A DNA stretch of 64,000 bases from DASYKT01 sp035995185 (GTDB lineage: Bacteria; Acidobacteriota; Blastocatellia; Pyrinomonadales; Pyrinomonadaceae): the NCBI GenBank assembly GCA_035995185.1, contig DASYKT010000005.1, positions 62,001 through 126,000 of the forward strand, given 5' to 3'. Positions within the stretch are counted from its first letter, which is position 1; each line of letters opens with the position of its first letter. The position numbers and the translations under genes were made by a program. A model generated the notes under the pieces. The model was not told where the DNA came from. It did no database searches and saw nothing but the letters and a program-made list of their open reading frames with translations. This document shows positions 25,650 to 34,253 of this stretch, in pieces.

Positions 25650-28600
25650 TGGTGAACAAGATTGAAATTGTCGGAGCTAGCACCAATAACCTTAAAGCGG
25701 TGAGCTTAAATCTACCCTTGCGCCAGGCAACAATGATTGTCGGTGTTTCAGGTTCGGGAAAAAGCTCTCTTCTGGCTAATACTCTGGCAGTGGAGGCCAA
25801 TATTCGCTTGCGCCGCTTTCTCAATATTTCACAGCAACATCTAGGCGAAGAGGATGTCCATGCGTTTATTAGTGCTTTGCCGCCTTGTGTGCATTTCGGC
25901 CAAGGCTCTTTCCGGGCTTCTCGGCGCACTACGGTAGCGACGTCCAGTGGTTTACTGGCATTATTGCGCGCTTATTTCCGGCGCTACTCGGCACCCTGGT
26001 CTGATGAAGTAAGTGATTTTGTGCCATCGCCTTCACCGTTCAGTTATAGCGAATGGATAGGAAATAACTATACAGGTACACTAACGATTTGGGTCGTGGT
26101 CGAACGATGGGAGCGGAGCAATGGGGTTCGGGCCATCGGCCTTTTGCGGCGTCATGAGATAAAGAGTGTGCTTATCCGTAGTGAAACCGATAGGGGCGAT
26201 AAAGCAGGTTTGGGACGGGAGATTGAGCTTGACCGCTTCCGACCGTTGGCCGATAACGTAAAACATCTAATCGAAGCAAAGATCGGAAGTTATAATGTAA
26301 AGAGCGATTCTTTTGAACAATTATTGTTTTTATTACAAAAGTCCTTCGATATTGGCGGAGACGTTATAGTGGAGTTTCATCAAGGTAAGGACCTTCCGGA
26401 TGAACTTCAAAGTGACCGAGGTATATTGCTCGATAGCGCAAAGCATTGGGTTCATCCCGACGTAAAACTGCCATTTGCCCGCCCTTCCAATGCATTGCTT
26501 TCTTTTAATGCGCCGTCGAACCCTGAAAGTGGTGCCTGTCCGTCTTGCCAAGGCTTAGGGCTGCAGCGCAATGTTTCTATCGACAAACTGATCGTTAACC
26601 CGGGATTGAGCTTGCATAAAGGCGCAATATCACTTTGGACCGAAAAAAATTACCGTCATGTGAACATTCAACACGAAACCATAGAAGGCTTACGTGAGCT
26701 ACACGGGTTTTCGCCGGATGTCCCGTGGAAAACTCTCAGTGAGAACGCTCGGCACCTTATTCTTTGGGGCTCAGGTGAGGAGGCAATCGCAGACATTGAT
26801 CTGCGAACCGGCCGCAAAGTAAGTACTCGACGCCGATTTCCAGGTTTCATAAATGCAATTCTTCGGCGCGCAGAAGGACAAGGACACTCGGCGAGCGCGC
26901 TTGAAAAATTGACGACCGAGGGTCCATGTCAAGAATGCAAAGGCACGCGCTGGTCTCGTGAAGCGCGCGCACTAAGATTAGGTAAGTGGAGTCTTCCAGT
27001 TTTGCTGCACTTCGGATTTGAAGAACTTTCCTTACTTACAATCCCTGCGGGGAAAATAGAGCGCGGCTTGCCTGATCAGGCCCACAGTCTAGCTGCTGTT
27101 TTGCATACCGCCGCCGAATCGTTCGTCTCGGCCGGGCTGGGGCACCTTTCGGGCGAACGTGGAATGACAACACTTAGTGAAGGAGAAAGCCGGAGATCCC
27201 GGATAGCTGCGCTCTTGCGAGCTGGGGGAAACGGTCTGGGATTGCTGCTCGACGAACCGGCTCGGGGGCTTCATGAAGAAGATGTCACGCGTCTTTCTTC
27301 GGCTCTCAATGATTTGAAAAAACGTCACTCACTGGTAATAAATGAACATCGCCTGTCCGTTGCCCAAGTGGCCGATAAAATTATAGAGATCGGACCCGGC
27401 GCAGGAGATAAGGGAGGGCGTATAGTGAATATCGGCAGGCCCGACCAGATATTTAAACCGGCTTGGTTTCCTTTGATTAAGCGTTCTAGGTTGCCGACCG
27501 AATCCCACAGGTCCTGGCTTACCGTCGAAGGAGCGCGAATTCACAATATCGAAAATATTACATGCAGAGTACCACTTGGGCGGATGGTCAGTATCACGGG
27601 CGTGTCTGGATCGGGAAAATCAAGCTTTATAAGAGGCGTCCTTCTTCCGGCACTAGGTCAGGAGATCTCGAAACATGCAGAATTCGAGGAGTTCATACGG
27701 CCGGGTGGAGCTTGGAAAAAGATATCCGGCACCAAGAATATTAGCTCTGTCCTTGCCTTGGAACCGAAAACTCCCGGGATTCAGCGACGCAGCACCGTCG
27801 CTACTCTACTAAAGATCGCAGAAGATCTGCGACGTGTATTCAGCCAAACAAGCGAAGCCCGCAAGGCAAAATTATCCGCAACTGATTTCGGCTGGAACGC
27901 GGGACTAGGAAGATGTCAGACCTGTCTCGGTTTGGGAGAAATCGAAGACGGGGAGGATAGATGGACACTTTGTCCTCATTGCGGCGGATCGCGTTTCGGA
28001 GAGGAAGTACTTGGAATAAGAATCCATGGGTCGAACATCGCTGATATACTCGCGCTATCTTTCGATCATCTGCTGAGCCATCCTATTACCTCTTCGGTGG
28101 CCTGGAATGCTCTGTTTGAACAGTTGATCGCGTTGGACCTAGGCTATCTTACTCTAGGAAGACGGATTGACAGGCTAAGCGGCGGTGAATATCAGCGGCT
28201 CAGAATCGCTATGATACTGTCTAAGCAACGCCCCGAGGGACTTATGCTGGTGCTGGACGAGCCTTCCGCCGGTCTTCATCCGCAGGACGTTATGCGTTTA
28301 CTGAAGGTGTTGGATCATATAGTGGCGAAGGGACGTAACACCGTCGTCCTGGTCGAACATAATCTTGACCTTATCCGTGCTAGTGATTGGATCATCGATT
28401 TCGGTCCAGGTGGGGGCCCGGATGGAGGTAAAATCGTTGGCGAAGGAACCGCGTCTCGGGTCGGCCGCTTAAAAACACCCACCGGACGGGCATTAAGCGG
28501 CAAAATATCCATCCGTTCATCTTCTGGAAAACAAAAAAACGTCAAGAACGATAACAGATTCGTAAAAACCGAGGCATCGGCCAAAAGTGGGAAGCAATGG

Positions 28601-29908
28601 CTTAAGAGACTTATCGGCGAAGAAACATCCGCTGAAAAGGTCGATCCCATAGATTTCGAGGGGCTAGAGGTGGAGTTTGAGACTAGTGATAAGATTAGGC
28701 CTTATGAAATTGGCGGGTTGGATGTTGAAATTGGCCGCCTTCTTCTCGACGAGGAACAAGACGATCTTAAACAAATTGACGAATTGGCCCACCTATGGAC
28801 GAAAATGCCTTCCGCACGATTGCTGATCAATCCGCTGATAGAAGAAATGCGAATTTGGGGATTTGAGTTGCCGGCATCTGTGTTAGATACGGTCCGTAAG
28901 CGGCTCAAAAATCTTGGTATAGAATATGATTTTCCTGTGAAAAGAGGAAAAGGCTTATCATCAATTCGGGCTGCGGGAAGACGCTTCCTACCGTCTTCTG
29001 ATTCTCCGAACGAAAAAATCAATTGTATTCGCGACGCATTAGCAGTAGGAGGAGGATACGTAGAGTTAGCCGGGGAAAGCGGACTGATAGCTACTATTCA
29101 AAAACGTAAGCTTGCGCTCGAGATCCCTGCCGTAGCTCCTCTTTCTCCATCTTCCGCTTGCCTAGTAAGATCACATTCTAGTGGGCGATGCCCTTGCTGC
29201 ACGGGTGAAGGCGCGGTTCCGATCTTTGACGAAGAACTTGTTATTGCAAACAGAAACAAAACGCCCACAAGCGAGGCCTTTTACACGTCCGAGGCCTTGG
29301 GTTTACTGCGCGGAGTTCGTCGAAATACGCTTTTACCGTTTTTTAATCGTATGACCGACGAAAACCTTTGGCCGGCGGAGCGCTCATATTCGCAACTCAA
29401 ACCAGACGAGTGGGCGATCCTGATGCATGGATATTGGCGTCGGCCGGGTCCGGGAAGTTTTCTGAAAAACCCCGCTGCCGAACCGCAAGAGGTTGGGTCA
29501 TGGTTACGATGGAATGGTCTTTTTCGCGCGATATTCGATGAAATAGAGAGAAGTAAAGCCAAGGAATGGGTACGCAGAGTTCAGCGCAGTATGAGCGTTG
29601 TTGAGTGTTATGTGTGCTTAGGAACCGGTCTTCAATCGCACGCCCGTGCTGTTTTTCTCAACGGATGTTCTTTCTTCGATCTAATTAGAAAAGGCACTGT
29701 AGAGGACCTAATTAAAGCCTTGGAAGAATTTCCGGTTCAAAATACGCGCTCCAAAAAGACGCGCGCAAGGATTATTGAATGCCTTAGACCATTACAGCGG
29801 GCTGCCCCGCGAGCTCTGTTGCGGGAACCGATCAAAGATAAGAAAATACTACTTGCTGTTTTTGAACAAACTGTGCAGAAAATGACTACTCTCAAGGTTT
29901 CTCGATAA
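25649..29908 (+). CDS. Enlarged UvrA-like ABC ATPase
   Basis: 1419 residues; bacterial UvrA has about 940. The first 960 residues have the UvrA order: Walker A GVSGSGKSS (32-40), zinc-type CPSC (near 295) and CQEC (near 426), signature LSEGESRRSR (near 509), Walker B LLLDEPARGLH (near 531), second Walker A GVSGSGKSS (near 651), CQTC and CPHC (756-778), LSGGEYQRLRIA (near 840) and VLDEPSAGLHPQD (near 867). Residues 960-1419 are an extra region that carries two more UvrA-like CxxCxGxG knuckles (CPCCTGEG near 1180 and CYVCLGTG near 1320) but no P-loop. Known UvrA paralogues (DrrC, Ecm16) protect producers from DNA-binding antibiotics; a similar self-protection or DNA-surveillance role is inferred. 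It sits fourth in the operon, 6 nt before a methyltransferase gene. Confidence 0.85.
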   Translation: MVNKIEIVGASTNNLKAVSLNLPLRQATMIVGVSGSGKSSLLANTLAVEANIRLRRFLNISQQHLGEEDVHAFISALPPCVHFGQGSFRASRRTTVATSSGLLALLRAYFRRYSAPWSDEVSDFVPSPSPFSYSEWIGNNYTGTLTIWVVVERWERSNGVRAIGLLRRHEIKSVLIRSETDRGDKAGLGREIELDRFRPLADNVKHLIEAKIGSYNVKSDSFEQLLFLLQKSFDIGGDVIVEFHQGKDLPDELQSDRGILLDSAKHWVHPDVKLPFARPSNALLSFNAPSNPESGACPSCQGLGLQRNVSIDKLIVNPGLSLHKGAISLWTEKNYRHVNIQHETIEGLRELHGFSPDVPWKTLSENARHLILWGSGEEAIADIDLRTGRKVSTRRRFPGFINAILRRAEGQGHSASALEKLTTEGPCQECKGTRWSREARALRLGKWSLPVLLHFGFEELSLLTIPAGKIERGLPDQAHSLAAVLHTAAESFVSAGLGHLSGERGMTTLSEGESRRSRIAALLRAGGNGLGLLLDEPARGLHEEDVTRLSSALNDLKKRHSLVINEHRLSVAQVADKIIEIGPGAGDKGGRIVNIGRPDQIFKPAWFPLIKRSRLPTESHRSWLTVEGARIHNIENITCRVPLGRMVSITGVSGSGKSSFIRGVLLPALGQEISKHAEFEEFIRPGGAWKKISGTKNISSVLALEPKTPGIQRRSTVATLLKIAEDLRRVFSQTSEARKAKLSATDFGWNAGLGRCQTCLGLGEIEDGEDRWTLCPHCGGSRFGEEVLGIRIHGSNIADILALSFDHLLSHPITSSVAWNALFEQLIALDLGYLTLGRRIDRLSGGEYQRLRIAMILSKQRPEGLMLVLDEPSAGLHPQDVMRLLKVLDHIVAKGRNTVVLVEHNLDLIRASDWIIDFGPGGGPDGGKIVGEGTASRVGRLKTPTGRALSGKISIRSSSGKQKNVKNDNRFVKTEASAKSGKQWLKRLIGEETSAEKVDPIDFEGLEVEFETSDKIRPYEIGGLDVEIGRLLLDEEQDDLKQIDELAHLWTKMPSARLLINPLIEEMRIWGFELPASVLDTVRKRLKNLGIEYDFPVKRGKGLSSIRAAGRRFLPSSDSPNEKINCIRDALAVGGGYVELAGESGLIATIQKRKLALEIPAVAPLSPSSACLVRSHSSGRCPCCTGEGAVPIFDEELVIANRNKTPTSEAFYTSEALGLLRGVRRNTLLPFFNRMTDENLWPAERSYSQLKPDEWAILMHGYWRRPGPGSFLKNPAAEPQEVGSWLRWNGLFRAIFDEIERSKAKEWVRRVQRSMSVVECYVCLGTGLQSHARAVFLNGCSFFDLIRKGTVEDLIKALEEFPVQNTRSKKTRARIIECLRPLQRAAPRALLREPIKDKKILLAVFEQTVQKMTTLKVSR

Positions 29909-29914
29909 AATGCT

Positions 29915-30646
29915 ATGAAATATGCATTGTTCAACCAACTTGCTCATCGCTATGACTGGCATACCCCGCCGCATCACTATCAAGATGACCATTCATTCGT
30001 GTTGTCGAAACTGCCAAAGCCGCCCGGCAGAATTATAGACATGGGTTGCGGCACTGGCGTATTTCTGGAAAAGGCCTTAGCTGCAGGGTTTAACGTGAGC
30101 GGATTCGATGCTTCCCTGGAAATGGTACAACTGGCAACCAATCGTATAGGCAAAGATCGTGTTCAGGTCGCGCAAATTCAAGACTTTGAGGAAAACGCAA
30201 TTTATAACGGCATTGTTTCACTGTGCTGGTCCTTTAATTACATACATACATTTACGGAGGCAAGTGAAATTTTAACCCGGTGTTTCAACTCGTTACTTCC
30301 GGGTGGTCGATTAATTCTGCAACTCGCCCATGCTGCAAATGTCTCCGGGATACTTAACGAAGACCGGGAGCCAGGTCCGAAGGGACAACCAAACGACGTT
30401 ATGTTTCTTTACCGGTTCCGGCAGGTTCCCGAGCATTCCGACCGTCTGATAGCTCAATATGTTTACGGTTGTAAAAGCGAAAAAGAGTTACTATTTGAGG
30501 AACATCAACTGGCTGTTGCGGACGTAAAAAGGCTAGCGGCGGAGGCAGAAGCCATTGGCTATGAGCAGATCGAACTTCTCGATTCTTGGAAGGGTGAACC
30601 TTTCAAGAATTCGATAAATGTTTTTTTATTGGCTACCCGACGCTAA
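29915..30646 (+). CDS. Class I SAM-dependent methyltransferase
   Basis: 243 residues. MKYALFNQLAHRYDWHTPPHHYQDD is followed by GRIIDMGCGTGVFLEKAL (motif I, near residues 38-55), VSGFDASLEMVQLA (motif II), SLCWSFNYIHTF (motif IV region) and LLPGGRLILQL. This is the Methyltransf_25/11 small-molecule type. The true start is the ATG at 29915, because the earlier ATG at 29911 is closed at once by a stop. It is the last gene of the five-gene plus-strand operon. Its 3' end overlaps by 21 bp the end of the convergent oxygenase gene of the RADAR operon, so the two operons share no terminator space. Confidence 0.8.
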   Translation: MKYALFNQLAHRYDWHTPPHHYQDDHSFVLSKLPKPPGRIIDMGCGTGVFLEKALAAGFNVSGFDASLEMVQLATNRIGKDRVQVAQIQDFEENAIYNGIVSLCWSFNYIHTFTEASEILTRCFNSLLPGGRLILQLAHAANVSGILNEDREPGPKGQPNDVMFLYRFRQVPEHSDRLIAQYVYGCKSEKELLFEEHQLAVADVKRLAAEAEAIGYEQIELLDSWKGEPFKNSINVFLLATRR

Positions 30647-31429
30647 GGCTCCCGTTTCAAAATGAGAATAGAGTTTTTGGACAAAGCACAATCCGGCCCT
30701 CCGTCTTTTTTCTTTGGGGCCGGTTACTGTTTGTTCCAAACGATCGTGAAGACTGAATCTGTTATCAACAATTAAAAGCGCTCCGGTTGTTGCTGGCAGG
30801 ATCTCGCTTACCTGATCGGCGGTGTCTTCAACCACAGCAATGATGTCGCGAATCGGTTTGGACAGCTCGCCGAAATGAATCTGGGATCCCTCCATCAGTG
30901 CCCGCCCGTAAAATCGCATCTCTATTCGGCCCCTGATATTTTTTTTAACCGTGCTAAAAAGCTGAGCTTTGCCCGAATCGTTATAACCGAAGGGCCTTGC
31001 CTGGTGAGCAAGTTCAGCTAATAGCTTTCTTCCGCTTTTCGATTGCCGAAGTCTGGTCACCATTGCGGTTACTGATGCTACCTTCCAAGCTCCGCCCAGC
31101 GGTTTGATCGGATCTTCTCTTTGGATCCAAGAAAGGCTTAAATTCGGCCTTCTTATTAATGTCGAAAAATCATTGTGCCATCCGATGGCGCTGCGACGAT
31201 CAAAAGGCCGCCATCGACCCGCCGAGAGAATCGGCTGGGTTGAGATTATCGGAAGATTCGAATTCATTTGTGCAGGAACAAATAAAGGGCCTAATGATCC
31301 GGCGGCTTTAAGTAGAGGTTCGAGAGTATCGACATCCATACAAAAGCCTGGTTCGTAATAATAGCCTTTTTCTCGTAGATCATTTATTACTCGCATCTCC
31401 CATGCCCAGTTGTATATATCTTTTTTCAT
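30626..31429 (-). CDS. TauD-like 2-oxoglutarate oxygenase in the RADAR operon
   Basis: 267 residues. IGWHNDFSTL (HxD near residues 86-88), IVDNRFSLHDRLEQ (distal His near 228) and RRRAGLCFVQ (Arg near 243) form the Fe(II)/2-oxoglutarate site of TauD-like enzymes. The region between them differs strongly from the oxygenase at 24771-25649, so the two are not recent duplicates. The ATG lies 4 nt after the stop of rdrB, which predicts co-translation, making this the third gene of rdrA-rdrB-oxygenase. Known RADAR loci may carry an extra membrane-type accessory (Csx27-like or SLATT), not an oxygenase, to my knowledge. It might alternatively serve the convergent operon, whose last gene it overlaps by 21 bp. 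Confidence 0.75.
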   Translation of the reverse strand: MKKDIYNWAWEMRVINDLREKGYYYEPGFCMDVDTLEPLLKAAGSLGPLFVPAQMNSNLPIISTQPILSAGRWRPFDRRSAIGWHNDFSTLIRRPNLSLSWIQREDPIKPLGGAWKVASVTAMVTRLRQSKSGRKLLAELAHQARPFGYNDSGKAQLFSTVKKNIRGRIEMRFYGRALMEGSQIHFGELSKPIRDIIAVVEDTADQVSEILPATTGALLIVDNRFSLHDRLEQTVTGPKEKRRRAGLCFVQKLYSHFETGALASGSQ

Positions 31430-31433
31430 ACTG

Positions 31434-34253
31434 CTATGGTGGACTTACAGGACGCGGCCAACCTAAAAGATTTATTCTTAGTTTTTCAGGTCGTATATTT
31501 TTTACCGGAAGTGTAAAACGAGATTCCATCCCAGCTTCACGTGCGTTATCAAGCCATCGCATAGCCTCTTCGTGCGAACAACCTTTTAAAATCATGGCAT
31601 CAAAAAGTAATTGATACTCATGTGGCAAGGTCGTCGCAAATGTCAGTGGATCATCACTTCCAATCGTAAGTGAGAGAGGCGAGACACTATCTTCAGGGAT
31701 AAGCGGTCTTAGCCTCCATAAAGGATGTTCGATGAAATTGCCTAAATCTCCGATCAAAAGATTCGATGATGGATTGACTTCGATCGCCAAACAGCGGCTA
31801 CCTACTTTATGACGCATTCCTTTTTGAAGTTCCTGTAACGCCCCTTCCTCGTGCTTTTGGCTAAAGTCAATCGTTTGTGGAATTCTTCCTCTACGCCAGA
31901 CCATGTCATCCGTTAGATATTTTCCCAATAATTTTCTGTCGGTACTACTTTTTTCCTTCGATTCATTAGTTTCAAATCGAGGCCTGTCCGGGTATCCCTC
32001 ACCTTTTAATCTTTTCTCATCATATAAATTATAGACAAAATCCATCAGCTCTTCCGGCGATATAAGATCATCGAAAATAATTTTTGCAATATGCACCATT
32101 TCGGTTCTCACATAAGCCAATCGCTCGCTACTGACAGGGATATTTTGTCGCGCGTAACAACTCCATTCCCAGATCAAATCGAAAAGGCGTTCTTCGCTGG
32201 AAACGATTACTCGTCCGGCTCGCTTACACCACGAACTGGGGTCGATACCAAGAGCTAAGGCATGCCCCAATCTGTCACCTTCCTGCAAGTTTAAGTAAGT
32301 TATTGCTTCATCAAGTCTACGCAGGCCCGTTAATAAGTAAACAAAATCTTCGCCAGCATGAATACTGAGACGCGTCGGCGGAATGTCAAACTCACCTCGA
32401 CGCTTCAGTTGTTGAATTGCTTGGTGGGACGCATCTTTAACCCATCGAATTAGTGGTGCCATTACCCAAATGGGAACCCCTGCCTCATCGGTACATAGGT
32501 CAAAGCCGCGAACGGTACGCAACGACATAGGGTATTTCTGAAAAAGATTAACCAACGCTTGCGCATGCTGTCGCTGCTCCATATAAAAACGCGCAAAACG
32601 AAATCCTATCGGATTGCCCGCGTCCTTCCCCAATTTTTTATTCTTGGGTCTTCCGGGATAAGAATGATCCAGACCGTAAGCATTTAATTTGCCCTTTTCC
32701 CAACCTCCTCCACGTTTTCGAGAAAAGTGGAATAGTGCCCCTACTTCCATTCTCGGATATTTACTATTTTCTTTTATTAACGTTTCCACTTCGTCTTTGC
32801 TTAGAAGTTTTTTAGGTTGCCAGCGATCTGACCTTTCTCGTGAATGATTAATACTTTCTACTTTTTGCACTTTCGCCAAGCATTCCGTTACGCTCGCCTC
32901 GGTCCCGAGCCGCACCTCAAGCGAACGCAATCCTAATTCCTTGCCGCAAATATGAGCAGCCGTGTGTATAAGAATTTTTTCTGATATGTTTTTTCGCAAA
33001 GGTTTGATACGGGAGAAAAAGCGCACGAACCATTGCAAACCAGGTGTCAGAGGTCTCTGAACCACGTGCCTGTAGACCAGACATCGAATGCGGATCATTT
33101 GCCAAAAAAGAAGAGCGAAATCTTTATCGCTATCACATTGCTCAAGGTACTTAAGAGCTTTTTCAACAAATAAAGTCTCGGGACTATTTCTCTCGGTTTC
33201 GCGCCATCCCGTTATGCGGGCGAGAGGATCATTCAGATAAATATCACACCGATTCTCTGGTTTGTATGTCGCTCGCAAAAGATTTTTTTCGCTATTACGG
33301 CTAAGGAAAATATTCGATTGTCTGTTGAGTTTATTATACAAAGCTCGGGCTCTAGCGAATCTTTTTCCCATTCTTTCCTCAGGGCCAACAGGAGATCGTT
33401 CTCCAGGTAATTTTCCCTGCTTGAATTGGGAGGTAATCGATTGAAAGCGGACTTGCTCTACTATATCCAGTCGAGAATCTGGCCGAGACAAATATATGTC
33501 TTTGACAAAGGTGGAAAAGCTGGCTGATTCGTTACGGGAAGATTTATCAAAAACGTACTCAGCCAGTATAAGCCTTACTATACAGCTATAAAGAAGCCAA
33601 AGTCCTAAACGCTTTCCCTGTCTAAAATCGGCACCCACACTTTCGAAGTCACGATGGCTGCTTTCCGATCTCGTAAACTGGTACATTAAAGAAGCCCAAG
33701 CCAATGAAAAATCCAGCGCAGCACCGAGATGAAGATGCGTTTCGGCAAATCCTTTGTCTTGTAGCATCTTCTGCATTACTGGATGGAGAGGAAAATGATG
33801 CGAATCGGGATCAACCACGCCGCGCACGGTTCGCAGAAAATCAGGTGGCAATGCTCGACACAGCCAACTCCAACGCAACCTTGCCTCAGGAGCGCTCATT
33901 TCAGTTTGAAAAGTATACGAAGGGCTTACCGGAATTCCGTACGGATCAAGGTAATCTGCTGCCAGACGCCTCACATAACTGACTAATGGAACCGGTCCGG
34001 TGTCGGTTTCATTTCCATTTGAACTGTTAAACCAGAGCTTATCCCGAAGAGTGATCGCTTCGTCCGGCGTGACAGAGGGAAGATTTTGAAGTATATATCT
34101 CTCGGCCCCCCGCCAAAGATTATCATCTTTGCTCGTCGCGGGATTTAAGGAAGTTATTCCGTTCCGAAAACTAGCTTCCGAAGCAATAGGAAAGGCCCCC
34201 AGCTCGGCTTCAATGTGCTCAAATGGTATGTTGGCTAAACGCGGGGCAGACAT
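31434..34253 (-). CDS. rdrB: RdrB-like adenosine deaminase of a RADAR defence system
   Basis: 939 residues, in the size range of RdrB. All adenosine deaminase metal and catalytic motifs are present: ETHLHLGA (HxH near residue 172), LSIHAGEDF (HAGE near 629), GDRLGHALALG (His near 656) and IGSDDPLTF (DDP near 866). The long insertions between the motifs are typical of RdrB rather than of housekeeping adenosine deaminase (about 330-350 residues). RADAR RdrB forms a large shell and deaminates adenosine nucleotides or RNA adenosines on phage infection. The start ATG overlaps the rdrA reading frame by 19 nt, giving translational coupling. The DNA around it is denser in GC than the STAND genes to the left. 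Confidence 0.88.
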   Translation of the reverse strand: MSAPRLANIPFEHIEAELGAFPIASEASFRNGITSLNPATSKDDNLWRGAERYILQNLPSVTPDEAITLRDKLWFNSSNGNETDTGPVPLVSYVRRLAADYLDPYGIPVSPSYTFQTEMSAPEARLRWSWLCRALPPDFLRTVRGVVDPDSHHFPLHPVMQKMLQDKGFAETHLHLGAALDFSLAWASLMYQFTRSESSHRDFESVGADFRQGKRLGLWLLYSCIVRLILAEYVFDKSSRNESASFSTFVKDIYLSRPDSRLDIVEQVRFQSITSQFKQGKLPGERSPVGPEERMGKRFARARALYNKLNRQSNIFLSRNSEKNLLRATYKPENRCDIYLNDPLARITGWRETERNSPETLFVEKALKYLEQCDSDKDFALLFWQMIRIRCLVYRHVVQRPLTPGLQWFVRFFSRIKPLRKNISEKILIHTAAHICGKELGLRSLEVRLGTEASVTECLAKVQKVESINHSRERSDRWQPKKLLSKDEVETLIKENSKYPRMEVGALFHFSRKRGGGWEKGKLNAYGLDHSYPGRPKNKKLGKDAGNPIGFRFARFYMEQRQHAQALVNLFQKYPMSLRTVRGFDLCTDEAGVPIWVMAPLIRWVKDASHQAIQQLKRRGEFDIPPTRLSIHAGEDFVYLLTGLRRLDEAITYLNLQEGDRLGHALALGIDPSSWCKRAGRVIVSSEERLFDLIWEWSCYARQNIPVSSERLAYVRTEMVHIAKIIFDDLISPEELMDFVYNLYDEKRLKGEGYPDRPRFETNESKEKSSTDRKLLGKYLTDDMVWRRGRIPQTIDFSQKHEEGALQELQKGMRHKVGSRCLAIEVNPSSNLLIGDLGNFIEHPLWRLRPLIPEDSVSPLSLTIGSDDPLTFATTLPHEYQLLFDAMILKGCSHEEAMRWLDNAREAGMESRFTLPVKNIRPEKLRINLLGWPRPVSPP

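Noticed and set aside
25649..29908. Housekeeping uvrA
   Set aside because: It is 1419 residues, has an extra C-terminal region and is embedded in an operon of tailoring enzymes in an accessory region.
31434..34253. Housekeeping adenosine deaminase or AMP deaminase
   Set aside because: The protein is about three times the size of adenosine deaminase, has long insertions and is coupled to an RdrA-like ATPase.
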